From Paracoccaceae bacterium (GTDB lineage Bacteria; Pseudomonadota; Alphaproteobacteria; Rhodobacterales; Rhodobacteraceae), in contig REER01000077.1 in NCBI GenBank assembly GCA_007694945.1, positions 1 through 64,000 of the forward strand: 64,000 bases of DNA, read 5' to 3'. The position numbers and the translations under genes were made by a program. Shown here in pieces: positions 45,568 through 53,338 of the stretch (positions within the stretch are counted from its first letter, which is position 1; each line of letters begins with the position of its first letter). Below the pieces are notes generated by a model that made no database searches, was not told where the DNA came from, and worked only from the letters and a program-made list of their open reading frames with translations.

Positions 45568-46698
45568 ATGCGTAAGCCGTTCATGACCGGCCTCGCCGCT
45601 TTGATCGTCGCGGGTGCCGCGCAGGCACAGACAGGTTATTCCGTCGAGACCCTTGCCGAGGGCCTCAATCGTCCATGGGGCATGGCCTTTCTGCCCGATG
45701 CGGGCGAACTGATCGTGACCAAGCGCGGTGGTGATGTGGTCCTCTGGGATGCGGAGCGCGGCATCACACCGCTCGCCGGTGCGCCCGAGGTCGTCGCTGC
45801 GGGGCAAGGGGGGCTGCTGGATATCGCTGTCTCGCCCGATTACGCGGAAACAGGGCATGTCTACATGAGTTGGGTTGACGAGGTCCCGGGGGGCACCTCG
45901 ACCCATATCGGTCGCGCGCGCCTTGATCGTGACGCAGGTGCGCTGGTCGATCTGGAAGTGCTGCACGTTGTCAGCCCCGGCTTGGCGGGCGGTGCGCATT
46001 TCGGCTCGCGGATCGTGTTCGAGAACGGGTTTCTCTTTGCCGGCTTCGGTGACCGGGGCAGCAAGGATTTCACGGAGGCGCATATCAGCCAGGATGTCAG
46101 CAGCGAGAATGGCGCGGTGATCCGGCTGACGCTGGATGGTGAAATCCCCGAGGATAACCCGTTCGTTGGCCATGATGGTGCGGCCGAGGCGATCTGGTCC
46201 TATGGCCACCGGAACATCCAGGCCATGACCGTCCATCCCGAGACCCGCGCGATCTGGCTGGCCGAACATGGCGAAGCGGGGGGCGATGAAGTCAATATCG
46301 TCGAGCGCGGTGGGAATTTCGGTTGGCCGCTCGCCTCCTTCGGTGTGACCTATCGCGGGGGTGAGGAATTCGCGCCGCCGCATCAGGAAGGCGATGGTTT
46401 CGTGGCCCCGATCCATCACTGGCCTGCCGGTCGGACCGACCATAATCCGCCCTCGGGTATGGTGTTCTACACTGGCGAGGCCTTTGCCGACTGGCAGGGT
46501 CATTTGCTGATCGGCAATCTGTTCCATCGCTATCTCGGGCTCTGGGCTGAAGAGGATGGGGGCTTGCGCGAAGTCTCGCGTCTGCTCGACGGGGCGGACC
46601 ACCGGATTCGCGATGTGGCCATCGGGCCCGATGACGGGTTCATCTATGTTCTGGCCGATGGCGAGGGCGTGCCTCTGATGCGTCTGGTGCCCGAATGA
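45568..46698 (+). CDS. PQQ-dependent aldose sugar dehydrogenase-like secreted protein
   Basis: 376 residues with a signal peptide (MRKPFMTGLAALIVAGAAQAQ). Six-bladed beta-propeller of the soluble glucose/sorbosone dehydrogenase family: TLAEGLNRPWGMAFLPDAGELIVTKRGG, GGLLDIAVSPDYAETGHVYMSW, GSRIVFENGFLFAGFGDRG, IWSYGHRNIQAMTVHPETRAIWLAEHGEAGGDEVNIVERGGNFGWP and SGMVFYTGEAFADWQGHLLIGNL, the E. coli YliI pattern. Probably oxidises aldoses in the periplasm if PQQ is available; no PQQ synthesis genes are here. Preceded by GGGAG ribosome binding site. Confidence 0.93.
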   Translation: MRKPFMTGLAALIVAGAAQAQTGYSVETLAEGLNRPWGMAFLPDAGELIVTKRGGDVVLWDAERGITPLAGAPEVVAAGQGGLLDIAVSPDYAETGHVYMSWVDEVPGGTSTHIGRARLDRDAGALVDLEVLHVVSPGLAGGAHFGSRIVFENGFLFAGFGDRGSKDFTEAHISQDVSSENGAVIRLTLDGEIPEDNPFVGHDGAAEAIWSYGHRNIQAMTVHPETRAIWLAEHGEAGGDEVNIVERGGNFGWPLASFGVTYRGGEEFAPPHQEGDGFVAPIHHWPAGRTDHNPPSGMVFYTGEAFADWQGHLLIGNLFHRYLGLWAEEDGGLREVSRLLDGADHRIRDVAIGPDDGFIYVLADGEGVPLMRLVPE

Positions 46699-46709
46699 CG
46701 TCTGGACAA

Positions 46710-46780
46710 AGCGCCCGCTCGAGCTCCCCGCCTACCCGCCCTGACCCGCTTGCGGGCGCTTGCCTGTGCAGGGCACAGGC
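46710..46780. repeat. Intergenic palindromic repeat, copy 4
   Basis: Arms AGCGCCCGC (46710-46718) and GCGGGCGCT (46752-46760), identical to those at 41027, enclose CCCCGCCTACCCGCCC, followed by hairpin GCCTGTGC-AGG-GCACAGGC (46762-46780). Lies between the convergent sugar dehydrogenase and SbtA genes. Confidence 0.85.
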
Positions 46781-46803
46781 GGGATGCCCGCGCGGGGCTG
46801 GGA

Positions 46804-47772
46804 CTACATCGCCATCCAGTAATAGAGCGGCAGGCCGAGTGTGAGGTTGAAGGGAAAGGTTACACCCAGCGCGAGGGTGAGATAGATGCCTGCCTGCGCG
46901 CGTGGGAGCGCGATCTGCATCGCGGCGGGCACGGCGATATACGAGGCCGAGGCCGCCAGCACCAGAAACAGGAACAGCCCTCCCCCGCTCATGCCCAGTG
47001 CGAGCCCCATCGCATAGGCCAGCACCGCGCTGGTCATGGGCATGACCATGCCAAAGGCGAAGATCGGCGCGCTGAGCATGTGGCGATGTGCGATCAGGCT
47101 GTGACCTGCGCGTAGCCCCATGTCGAGCAGGAAGAGGCACAGCACACCAGTGAAGAGTTGCCCGATGAAGGGGTCGATGGTCTTGGCGCCATCCGCCCCG
47201 GTCGCGAGCCCGATCACGAAGGCACCGACCAGCAGCAGGATCGAACCATTGGCGAAGATGTCGCGCCAGACCTCGCCGCCTGCGTCACTCTCGTGGCGGT
47301 CTGGGCCGCGCGAGGCGAGCCAGAGCGCCGAGATGATGGCCGGAACTTCCATCGCAGCTGCGACAGCGATCATGTAGCCGGGATAGGGAATGTCGGAGAG
47401 GGTGAGGATCGAGGTGGCGGCGACGAATGTCACGATCGAGATCGAACCATAATGGCCCGCAATGGCAGCGGCATTCTCACGGTCGAGTTTCGAGGTCACG
47501 CGCAACAGCCCATAGGCCAGAAACGGCAATGTGAAGGAAAGAAAGACACCCGCGCCGATGGCCGTCAGCATCTCCGGCCCGACCCCGTTTTCGGCCATCT
47601 GCACGCCGCCCTTGAAGCCGATGGCGAGCAACAGATAGAGCGACATGAACTTGGCGGCCCCGCCCGGCACCGAGAGGTCCGAACGCATGAAGGCTGCCAC
47701 CAGCCCCAGCACGAAGAACAGGATGGTTGGCACGATCAGGTTGTTGGTGAGCGTCGCGAGAGCAGCATCCAT
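46804..47772 (-). CDS. SbtA-type sodium-dependent bicarbonate transporter
   Basis: 322 residues, about ten membrane helices in two inverted halves. FKGGVQMAENG, ENAAAIAGHYGSISIVTFVAATSIL (the GHYGSVSxVTF bicarbonate-site motif of SbtA) and DMGLRAGHSL are family landmarks. High-affinity HCO3-/Na+ symporter in cyanobacteria, where the PII-like SbtB regulates it. No sbtB is adjacent here; a divergent LysR gene is. In a heterotroph or phototroph of this order it could feed carboxylases. Confidence 0.9.
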   Translation of the reverse strand: MDAALATLTNNLIVPTILFFVLGLVAAFMRSDLSVPGGAAKFMSLYLLLAIGFKGGVQMAENGVGPEMLTAIGAGVFLSFTLPFLAYGLLRVTSKLDRENAAAIAGHYGSISIVTFVAATSILTLSDIPYPGYMIAVAAAMEVPAIISALWLASRGPDRHESDAGGEVWRDIFANGSILLLVGAFVIGLATGADGAKTIDPFIGQLFTGVLCLFLLDMGLRAGHSLIAHRHMLSAPIFAFGMVMPMTSAVLAYAMGLALGMSGGGLFLFLVLAASASYIAVPAAMQIALPRAQAGIYLTLALGVTFPFNLTLGLPLYYWMAM

Positions 47773-47870
47773 GAGGCACCTATGAGCGGTAAACTGGAGG
47801 TGCAGATGGCTTGCGCAATAACATAAAACAAATATATTGTGATCATTGGTTACATAGTTGTAGGCTATCG
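47773..47870. promoter_or_regulatory. Divergent promoter region, sbtA-LysR
   Basis: A 98-base AT-rich island (unlike the surrounding GC-rich DNA) with ACAAATATATTGT at 47828-47840, a nearly symmetric LysR-type T-N11-A-like site. It must hold both promoters. Confidence 0.6.
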
Positions 47871-48791
47871 ATGCGTCCTTCGCTGCGCCAGCTCGAGTAT
47901 ATCGTGACGGTCGCCCGTCTCGGGGGCTTCGGCCTCGCGGCCGAAGCCCTGAATGTCAGCCAGCCGAGCCTCTCGGCGCAGATCGCAGAGGTCGAGCGCG
48001 ATCTTGGCATCAGGCTGTTCGATCGCGGGCGGTCCGGGGCCAGCCCTACTGCGATGGGTGACGAGATCACGCGACGGGCGCAGCGCATCGTTTCGCAGGT
48101 CGAAGACCTGCGCAGCTTCGCGCGCGAGGGTGCCTCAAAGCCCTTTGGTGGGCGGCTTCGGCTTGGAGTTCTGCCCTCAATTGGCCCATATCTGTTGCCG
48201 CCGGTGGTTGCGGCACTTCATGCCAGCCACCCGGAATTGCGGATTCTGATCCGCGAGGAAAGCACCTGGCTGCTGGAGCAGGGCTTGCGCCAGGGCCGGT
48301 TCGACCTGATCATCTCGACCCCCGAGGACCACCCCAACACGCGTCAGGACCGACTGTTTCGCGAGAATCTGCTGCTTGCGGTCGCCCGGGACGACCCGCT
48401 GGCCAAAGGCACCGGCCCAGTCAACGCGGCACATCTGCGCGGGCGGGTTTTCCTGACTCTCGACCGTGGGCACCGGCTGTCGCGCATCGTCTATGCGATG
48501 GCGTCGGATTGCCATGGGATGATCGCGGAGGAATACGAGGGCACGAGCCTCGATTCCATTCGCATGATGGCTGCATCGGGGGCAGGTGTGGCGATCCTGC
48601 CCGAACTCTATGCCCGGAGGCTGATCGCGAACTCGACCGAAGTGGTCATCCGCCCGCTAGCGATGAAACAGGCGGAGCGGGTGATCTCGCTGATGCAACC
48701 CGCCGACGCGCCTGTCATCAGCGGGACCGAGTTGCTGTGCGCGGCCCTGCGCGGCGAGGTCGTCCGTGCCGGCCTCACGCTCGAAGGGTAA
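47871..48791 (+). CDS. LysR family regulator, divergent from sbtA
   Basis: 306 residues. N-terminal LysR HTH (SLRQLEYIVTVARLGGFGLAAEALNVSQPSLSAQIAEVERDLGIRLFDRG), then a periplasmic-binding-like effector domain (GGRLRLGVLPSIGPYLLPPVVAALHASHPELRI). The sequence is OxyR/CbbR-like in length but the effector is not evident. Start at ATG 47871 (MRPSLRQLEY); an upstream in-frame ATG at 47811 would add 20 residues encoded by AT-rich promoter DNA. Probably regulates sbtA. Confidence 0.9.
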   Translation: MRPSLRQLEYIVTVARLGGFGLAAEALNVSQPSLSAQIAEVERDLGIRLFDRGRSGASPTAMGDEITRRAQRIVSQVEDLRSFAREGASKPFGGRLRLGVLPSIGPYLLPPVVAALHASHPELRILIREESTWLLEQGLRQGRFDLIISTPEDHPNTRQDRLFRENLLLAVARDDPLAKGTGPVNAAHLRGRVFLTLDRGHRLSRIVYAMASDCHGMIAEEYEGTSLDSIRMMAASGAGVAILPELYARRLIANSTEVVIRPLAMKQAERVISLMQPADAPVISGTELLCAALRGEVVRAGLTLEG

Positions 48792-48890
48792 CTTAGTGGT
48801 TTTTCAAGAAACTCTCTTCGCGAAAAACCGATAGTGCAGCGGGGCGCGTGCGTGATAGCCAAGGACTGACGTTTTCTCAGGGCAGATCCG

Positions 48891-49724
48891 ATGACAGATT
48901 CACCCCCGCGTTATTTTTCCCCGACAGGCGGTTTGCCACCGCAAACGCAACTCATGACCGACCGGGCACTATTTACCGAAGCCTATGCGGTCATCCCGCG
49001 CGGCGTGTTCTCGGATATCGTGACCAGCGCGCTGCCCTTCTGGCGCGGCGCGCGCTTCTGGGTGCTGGCACGGCCATTAAGCGGCTTTGCCGAGACCTTC
49101 TCCCAATATATCGGCGAATTGGCGCCCGGTGGCGGCAGCACTCGCCCGGAGACTGATCCTAGGGCCGAGACCGCGCTCTTCGTGGTCGAGGGTGCGCTGC
49201 ATCTGCATTACGATGGAGAGACCCATTGCCTTGAGGCAGGCGGCTTTGCCTTTCTGCCGGCGGGGCTCGACTGGGTGGTTGAGAACCGGGGCGAGTTGCG
49301 CTGTTGCTTCCACTGGATCCGCAAGCGTTACAGTGCTGTCGAAGGGCTGGACGCGCCTGCGCCTTTCGTGACCAGCGATCAGGCGATCACACCCAGCCCC
49401 ATGCCCGAGACCGAAGGGCGCTGGACCACCACCCGCTTCATGGACCCGGCAGACATGCGTCACGACATGCATGTCACCATCGTTACGCTGCTGCCGGGGG
49501 CCTGCATTCCCTTCGCCGAGACGCATGTGATGGAGCACGGACTCTATGTGCTGCAAGGCAAGGGGGTCTATCACCTGAACCAGCGCTGGGTCGAGGTCGA
49601 GGCGGGTGATTTCATGTGGCTGCGCGCCTTCTGCCCGCAGGCCTGCTATGCGGGCGGGCCCGAGCCGTTCCGTTACTTGCTCTACAAGGATGTGAACCGC
49701 CATGCGGCGCTTGATCTCGGCTGA
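48891..49724 (+). CDS. allE: (S)-ureidoglycine aminohydrolase
   Basis: 277 residues, a bicupin. RYFSPTGGLPPQTQLMTDRALFTEAYAVIPRGVFSDIVTSALPFW is the AllE/UGHY N-terminus. The second cupin carries the metal ligands (FAETHVMEHGLYVLQGKGVYHLNQRWVEVEAGDFMWLRAFCPQACYAGG). Mn-dependent release of ammonia from ureidoglycine to ureidoglycolate in allantoin breakdown. Stands alone here: no allantoinase or allantoate amidohydrolase next to it. The LysR gene 99 bases upstream points the same way and could also control it. Confidence 0.92.
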   Translation: MTDSPPRYFSPTGGLPPQTQLMTDRALFTEAYAVIPRGVFSDIVTSALPFWRGARFWVLARPLSGFAETFSQYIGELAPGGGSTRPETDPRAETALFVVEGALHLHYDGETHCLEAGGFAFLPAGLDWVVENRGELRCCFHWIRKRYSAVEGLDAPAPFVTSDQAITPSPMPETEGRWTTTRFMDPADMRHDMHVTIVTLLPGACIPFAETHVMEHGLYVLQGKGVYHLNQRWVEVEAGDFMWLRAFCPQACYAGGPEPFRYLLYKDVNRHAALDLG

Positions 49725-49808
49725 ACTGGCGGCTCCTCAGGGTAAAGAGAAGCCCCCAGCGTTCTGAAAAAAGACAATATCCTCAGGGCTCCCGAACATC
49801 TGAGAAAG

Positions 49809-49885
49809 TGGCGATCCCGGAAGGACTCGAACCCTCAACCTGCCGATTAGAAGTCGGCTGCTCTATCCAGTTGAGCTACGGGACC
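49809..49885 (-). tRNA. tRNA-Arg (anticodon UCU)
   Basis: Reading minus: acceptor GGTCCCG pairs with CGGGATC (one G-U), D arm AGCTCAACTGGATAGAGC, anticodon loop CTTCTAA with TCT, T arm GAGGGTTCGAGTCCTTC, discriminator G and an encoded CCA. Reads AGA codons, rare in this GC-rich genome. All four arms close properly. Confidence 0.95.
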
Positions 49886-49946
49886 ACATCGCCTCTTTAA
49901 GGCCGAAGCTGCGCGGAATGCAACGGTCTTGCAGCGCGGAAATGAC

Positions 49947-49975
49947 AAAGGCCCCTGCCTCCGGCAGGGGCCTTT
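49947..49975 (-). terminator. Terminator of rpmB
   Basis: A 13-bp perfect stem (49947-49959 with 49963-49975; AAAGGCCCCTGCC / GGCAGGGGCCTTT) with a 3-nt loop, 20 bases after the rpmB stop. The A/T ends of the arms give short U runs in both directions. Confidence 0.8.
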
Positions 49976-49994
49976 GAAAACAACTCAAACACTC

Positions 49995-50282
49995 TCAGGC
50001 TGCGGATTGAGCCTTGGTCAACTCGCGCTTGATCTTGAGCGCGGTGGGCGAAAGCTCTTCGTCCTTCGCGCGCGCAAGATAGGCGTCGAGCCCGCCACGG
50101 TGGTCCACCGAGCGCAGCGCGGCCGAAGAGACACGCAATTTGAAGCTGCGGCCCAGAGCCTCGGATTGTAGCGAGACGTCCTGCAGATTGGGCAGGAAGC
50201 GGCGCCGGGTTTTGTTATTGGCGTGGCTTACATTGTTGCCCGTCATCGGGCCTTTTCCGGTCAGTTCGCAACGGCGCGACAT
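49995..50282 (-). CDS. rpmB: 50S ribosomal protein L28
   Basis: 95 residues. [38 protein letters not shown] is diagnostic of bL28; the longer C-terminus is typical for alphaproteobacteria. The start at 50282 has GAGGA 9 nt upstream; the longer frame to 50342 is not used. No rpmG neighbour. Confidence 0.97.
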   Translation of the reverse strand: MSRRCELTGKGPMTGNNVSHANNKTRRRFLPNLQDVSLQSEALGRSFKLRVSSAALRSVDHRGGLDAYLARAKDEELSPTALKIKRELTKAQSAA

Positions 50283-50375
50283 GGAGTTATCCTCGTAGAT
50301 CTGGGGCCACGGCATGGCGCGCGGCCAAAAGCGAAAGGGCACTGCAATGCAGCGCCTGAAACTCGTCGCGTGCTC

Positions 50376-51404
50376 TTAGGGGCTATCGGCGCGCCCGTCA
50401 AGCGATTCCAGCGGCTCCGACGCGCGGATTTCCGGCCATAGCCGGGCGATCGCCTCGGCGGCGGCTGTGCTGGCTGTGGTCTCGCCTTCGGCAACCTGCG
50501 CGCCAAGCCTGTCGATAACCTCGCGCGCGCCGCGCTGCGATAGGCGGGCGAGCAGGTTCTGACGGATCTCTTCCATGAACCAGTGTTGGGCCTGCGCGGT
50601 GCGGCGCTCGGCCCAGTGGCCGTTTTCACGGCGCCATGTCACCAGGGTCTCGATTTCCTGCCAGACCTGCTCGATCCCGTGACGCTCGAGCGCCGAGCAG
50701 GTCATGGCCTTGGGGAATCCTTCCGGGTCATGGGGGCGGCGGCGCAGCAGGCGCAGCGCGCCTGCGTAATCGGCGCAGGTGCGGTTGGCCGTGGCTTTGA
50801 GATCCCCATCGGCCTTGTTGACCACAATGATGTCGGCCACTTCCATGATGCCGCGCTTGACGCCCTGCAATTCATCGCCACCGGCAGGGGCCAGCAACAG
50901 CAGGAACACATCCGACAGATCGGCGACTACGGTTTCCGACTGGCCGACGCCCACAGTCTCGATCAGCACAACATCGAAGCCCGCTGCTTCGCAGAGCGCC
51001 ACCGCCTCGCGTGTGCGGCGCGCGACACCGCCGAGATGGGTCTGGCTGGGGCTGGGGCGGATGAAGGCTTGGGGCGCGCGCGAAAGCTGCTCCATCCGCG
51101 TCTTGTCACCCAGGATCGAGCCACCCGTGCGGGCCGAGGACGGGTCCACCGCGAGCACGGCCACGCGCAACCCCTGCGCGATCAGCATCAGGCCGAAACT
51201 CTCGATGAAGGTCGATTTGCCGACGCCGGGTGTGCCCGAGAGGCCGATGCGGATGGCCTCGCGCCCATTGCCTGCAAGCGTTTCAAGCAGGGCGTTGGCC
51301 GCGCGGCGATGCTCGGAGCGGGTGCTTTCGACCAGCGTGATAGCGCGCGCGAGCGCGCGGCGCTTGCCGCTCTGCACCTCTTCGGCCAGTGTCGCGATCT
51401 CCAT
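50376..51404 (-). CDS. meaB: Methylmalonyl-CoA mutase-associated GTPase MeaB
   Basis: 342 residues. G3E-type GTPase chaperone that protects and reloads adenosylcobalamin in methylmalonyl-CoA mutase. Walker [41 protein letters not shown], switch [10 protein letters not shown], and NKAD near residue 210. AGGAGGGG about 5 nt before ATG 51404 fixes the start. The mutase gene itself is not in the window. Confidence 0.95.
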   Translation of the reverse strand: MEIATLAEEVQSGKRRALARAITLVESTRSEHRRAANALLETLAGNGREAIRIGLSGTPGVGKSTFIESFGLMLIAQGLRVAVLAVDPSSARTGGSILGDKTRMEQLSRAPQAFIRPSPSQTHLGGVARRTREAVALCEAAGFDVVLIETVGVGQSETVVADLSDVFLLLLAPAGGDELQGVKRGIMEVADIIVVNKADGDLKATANRTCADYAGALRLLRRRPHDPEGFPKAMTCSALERHGIEQVWQEIETLVTWRRENGHWAERRTAQAQHWFMEEIRQNLLARLSQRGAREVIDRLGAQVAEGETTASTAAAEAIARLWPEIRASEPLESLDGRADSP

Positions 51405-51476
51405 ACGCGCCCCTCCTGTCATCTGCGCCCTGTTTGGCCTGCATGGGCCGGGAATGTCCAGAGGTGGCGTGCTCCG

Positions 51477-51563
51477 CCGCACGCGCCCCGCGCGCGCAGA
51501 CGGCAAGCAAGCGCCCTGCAGGGGCGCGCAGCGAGGGAGGGCGGGTGCGCGGGGTGCGTGCGG
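51477..51563. repeat. Intergenic palindromic repeat, copy 5
   Basis: Outer 17-bp arms 51477-51493 and 51547-51563 (one mismatch) enclose ACGGCAAGCAAG, a small stem GCGCCC-TGCA-GGGGCGC, and GCGAGGGAGGGCGGG, closely matching the reverse complement of copy 1 core. Here it sits between co-directional minus-strand genes (Lrp upstream is transcribed away; meaB starts to its left). Confidence 0.8.
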
Positions 51564-51572
51564 GGCGTGACT

Positions 51573-52028
51573 TCAGACCGGGAGCGCTGCCGCCTGTTTG
51601 AGCTGGTCCATAACGATCTGGCTTTGCACCCGCGCGACTGCCGGGTGCGGCAGCAGCCGCTCATGGATCAGCCGGTTGAGCGAGCCGAGATCGGCGCACC
51701 AGACGCGCAGCAGGTAATCGGCCTCGCCTGTCAGGGTCCAGGCATTGAGCACTTCAGGCAGGGCTTCGAGCAGGCGTTTGAAGCTTTTCGCGCCTTCGGG
51801 GTCATGCGTGCCCATCTGCACCTGCACGAAAGCCTGCACGCTGAGCCCGACCCGACCCGGATCGAGCCTTGCGCGATAGCCGATGATGATTCCCGCGGCC
51901 TCGAGCCGTTGGCGGCGGCGGGCGGCCTGGCTGGGTGAGAGGCCGATTTCGGCGCCAAGTGCGTCGGCGGTGAGGGTCGCATCGCGCTGAAGGGCTACGA
52001 GGAGGTTTCGGTCGATCTGGTCCAGCAT
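51573..52028 (-). CDS. Lrp/AsnC family regulator, divergent from hppD
   Basis: 151 residues. DQIDRNLLVALQRDATLTADALGAEIGLSPSQAARRRQRLEAAGIIIGYRARLDP is the Lrp winged helix; the C-terminal RAM domain follows (LLRVWCADLGSLNRLIHERLLPHPAVARVQSQIVM). Start at ATG 52028; longer frames run into the promoter. Probably senses tyrosine or a related aromatic amino acid and controls hppD through the palindrome at 52054-52079. Confidence 0.92.
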   Translation of the reverse strand: MLDQIDRNLLVALQRDATLTADALGAEIGLSPSQAARRRQRLEAAGIIIGYRARLDPGRVGLSVQAFVQVQMGTHDPEGAKSFKRLLEALPEVLNAWTLTGEADYLLRVWCADLGSLNRLIHERLLPHPAVARVQSQIVMDQLKQAAALPV

Positions 52029-52053
52029 GCGGGAAGCTCGCAGGTTGTGTCGA

Positions 52054-52079
52054 TTATATGCGCTATGAATAGCATATAA
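52054..52079. promoter_or_regulatory. Lrp-type operator between regulator and hppD
   Basis: TTATATGC (52054-52061) and GCATATAA (52072-52079), a perfect 8-bp inverted repeat with a 10-nt spacer, same geometry as the operator at 38394. It lies 26 bases from the Lrp start and 93 from hppD. Confidence 0.75.
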
Positions 52080-52171
52080 ACAGGAAACCCGTCCAACTTC
52101 GCGCGAAACATGCGAAGGCTTTGCGATAAGTTGTTTGTGTAAGTCAACAAATCGCACCAGAGGAGAAGCAC

Positions 52172-53263
52172 ATGGGTCCCTTTCCGCATTTCGCCCCCCG
52201 CGCCAGCATTTCGCCCGAGAACCCCGCCGGCACTGACGGGTTTGAATTCGTCGAATTCGCCCATCCGGAACCGGAGATGTTGCGCGACCAGTTCCGTGCC
52301 ATGGGCTATAGTTGCACCGCGCGCCACCCCGCGCGCGATATCGAGCTGTGGCAGCAGGGCGATATCACCTATGTGCTGAACAGCGACCCCGAGAGCCATG
52401 CCGCGCGCTTTGCCGCCGAGCATGGTCCCTGCGCGCCCTCGATGGGCTGGCGCGTGGTCGATGCCCTGCATGCCTTTGATCATGCCGTGAAGCTGGGCGC
52501 GGAGCCTTATGAGGGCCCTGGCAAGACGCTGGATGTGCCTGCGATTGTCGGCATTGGCGGCTCGCTGATCTATTTCATCGACCAGTATGGCGAGAGCCAC
52601 CCCTATGGCGGTTTCGAATGGCTGAGCGCGCCCAAGCCCGCAGGCGTGGGCTTCTACTATCTCGACCACCTGACGCATAATGTCTTCAAGGGTAATATGG
52701 ACAAGTGGTTCCAGTTCTATGGCCGATTGTTCAATTTCCGCGAGATCCGCTTCTTCGATATCGAGGGGAAATATACCGGGCTCTTCAGCCGTGCGTTGAC
52801 CTCGCCCTGCCAGCGGATTCGCATTCCGATCAACGAGGATCGCGGCGAGACCGGGCAGATTGTCGAGTATCTCAAGCGCTACAAGGGCGAAGGCATCCAG
52901 CATATCGCGGTCGGCTCTGAGGATATCTATGCCTCGACCGATGCGATTGCTGAGGCGGGCATCCGCTTCATGCCCAAGCCGCCGATGAGCTATTACGAGC
53001 TGAGCCATGACCGCGTGCAAGGACACCAAGAGCCCATCGACAAGATGGCCAAGCATGGCATCCTGATCGACGGCGAAGGTGTGGTCGATGGCGGTGAGAC
53101 CAGGATATTGCTGCAGATCTTCTCCAAGACCATGGTCGGACCGATCTTTTTCGAGTTCATCCAGCGCAAGGGTGATGACGGTTTCGGCGAGGGCAATTTC
53201 AAGGCGCTCTTCGAGTCGATCGAGGCCGATCAGATCGCGCGCGGTGTGCTCGAATCGCAGTAA
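52172..53263 (+). CDS. hppD: 4-hydroxyphenylpyruvate dioxygenase
   Basis: 363 residues. Fe(II) enzyme of tyrosine breakdown converting 4-hydroxyphenylpyruvate to homogentisate. Facial triad visible: H166 in LDHLTHNV, H244 in IQHIAVGSEDIYAS and E328 in IFFEFIQRKGDDGFGEGNFKALFESIE. Length and C-terminal gating helix are standard. AGGAG 10 nt upstream of the ATG. Followed by a strong terminator, so monocistronic; homogentisate dioxygenase is not adjacent. Confidence 0.97.
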   Translation: MGPFPHFAPRASISPENPAGTDGFEFVEFAHPEPEMLRDQFRAMGYSCTARHPARDIELWQQGDITYVLNSDPESHAARFAAEHGPCAPSMGWRVVDALHAFDHAVKLGAEPYEGPGKTLDVPAIVGIGGSLIYFIDQYGESHPYGGFEWLSAPKPAGVGFYYLDHLTHNVFKGNMDKWFQFYGRLFNFREIRFFDIEGKYTGLFSRALTSPCQRIRIPINEDRGETGQIVEYLKRYKGEGIQHIAVGSEDIYASTDAIAEAGIRFMPKPPMSYYELSHDRVQGHQEPIDKMAKHGILIDGEGVVDGGETRILLQIFSKTMVGPIFFEFIQRKGDDGFGEGNFKALFESIEADQIARGVLESQ

Positions 53264-53307
53264 TCCGTTGAGGGAGGCAGCCGCGCTGCGCGCGGCTGAT
53301 TGCAAGG

Positions 53308-53338
53308 GCGCAGGGCACATCGTGCCCTGCGCTTTTTT
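53308..53338 (+). terminator. Terminator of hppD
   Basis: GCGCAGGGCAC (53308-53318)-ATC-GTGCCCTGCGC (53322-53332) followed by six T: a textbook intrinsic terminator. The T run overlaps the stop-codon end of the converging gene. Confidence 0.92.
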
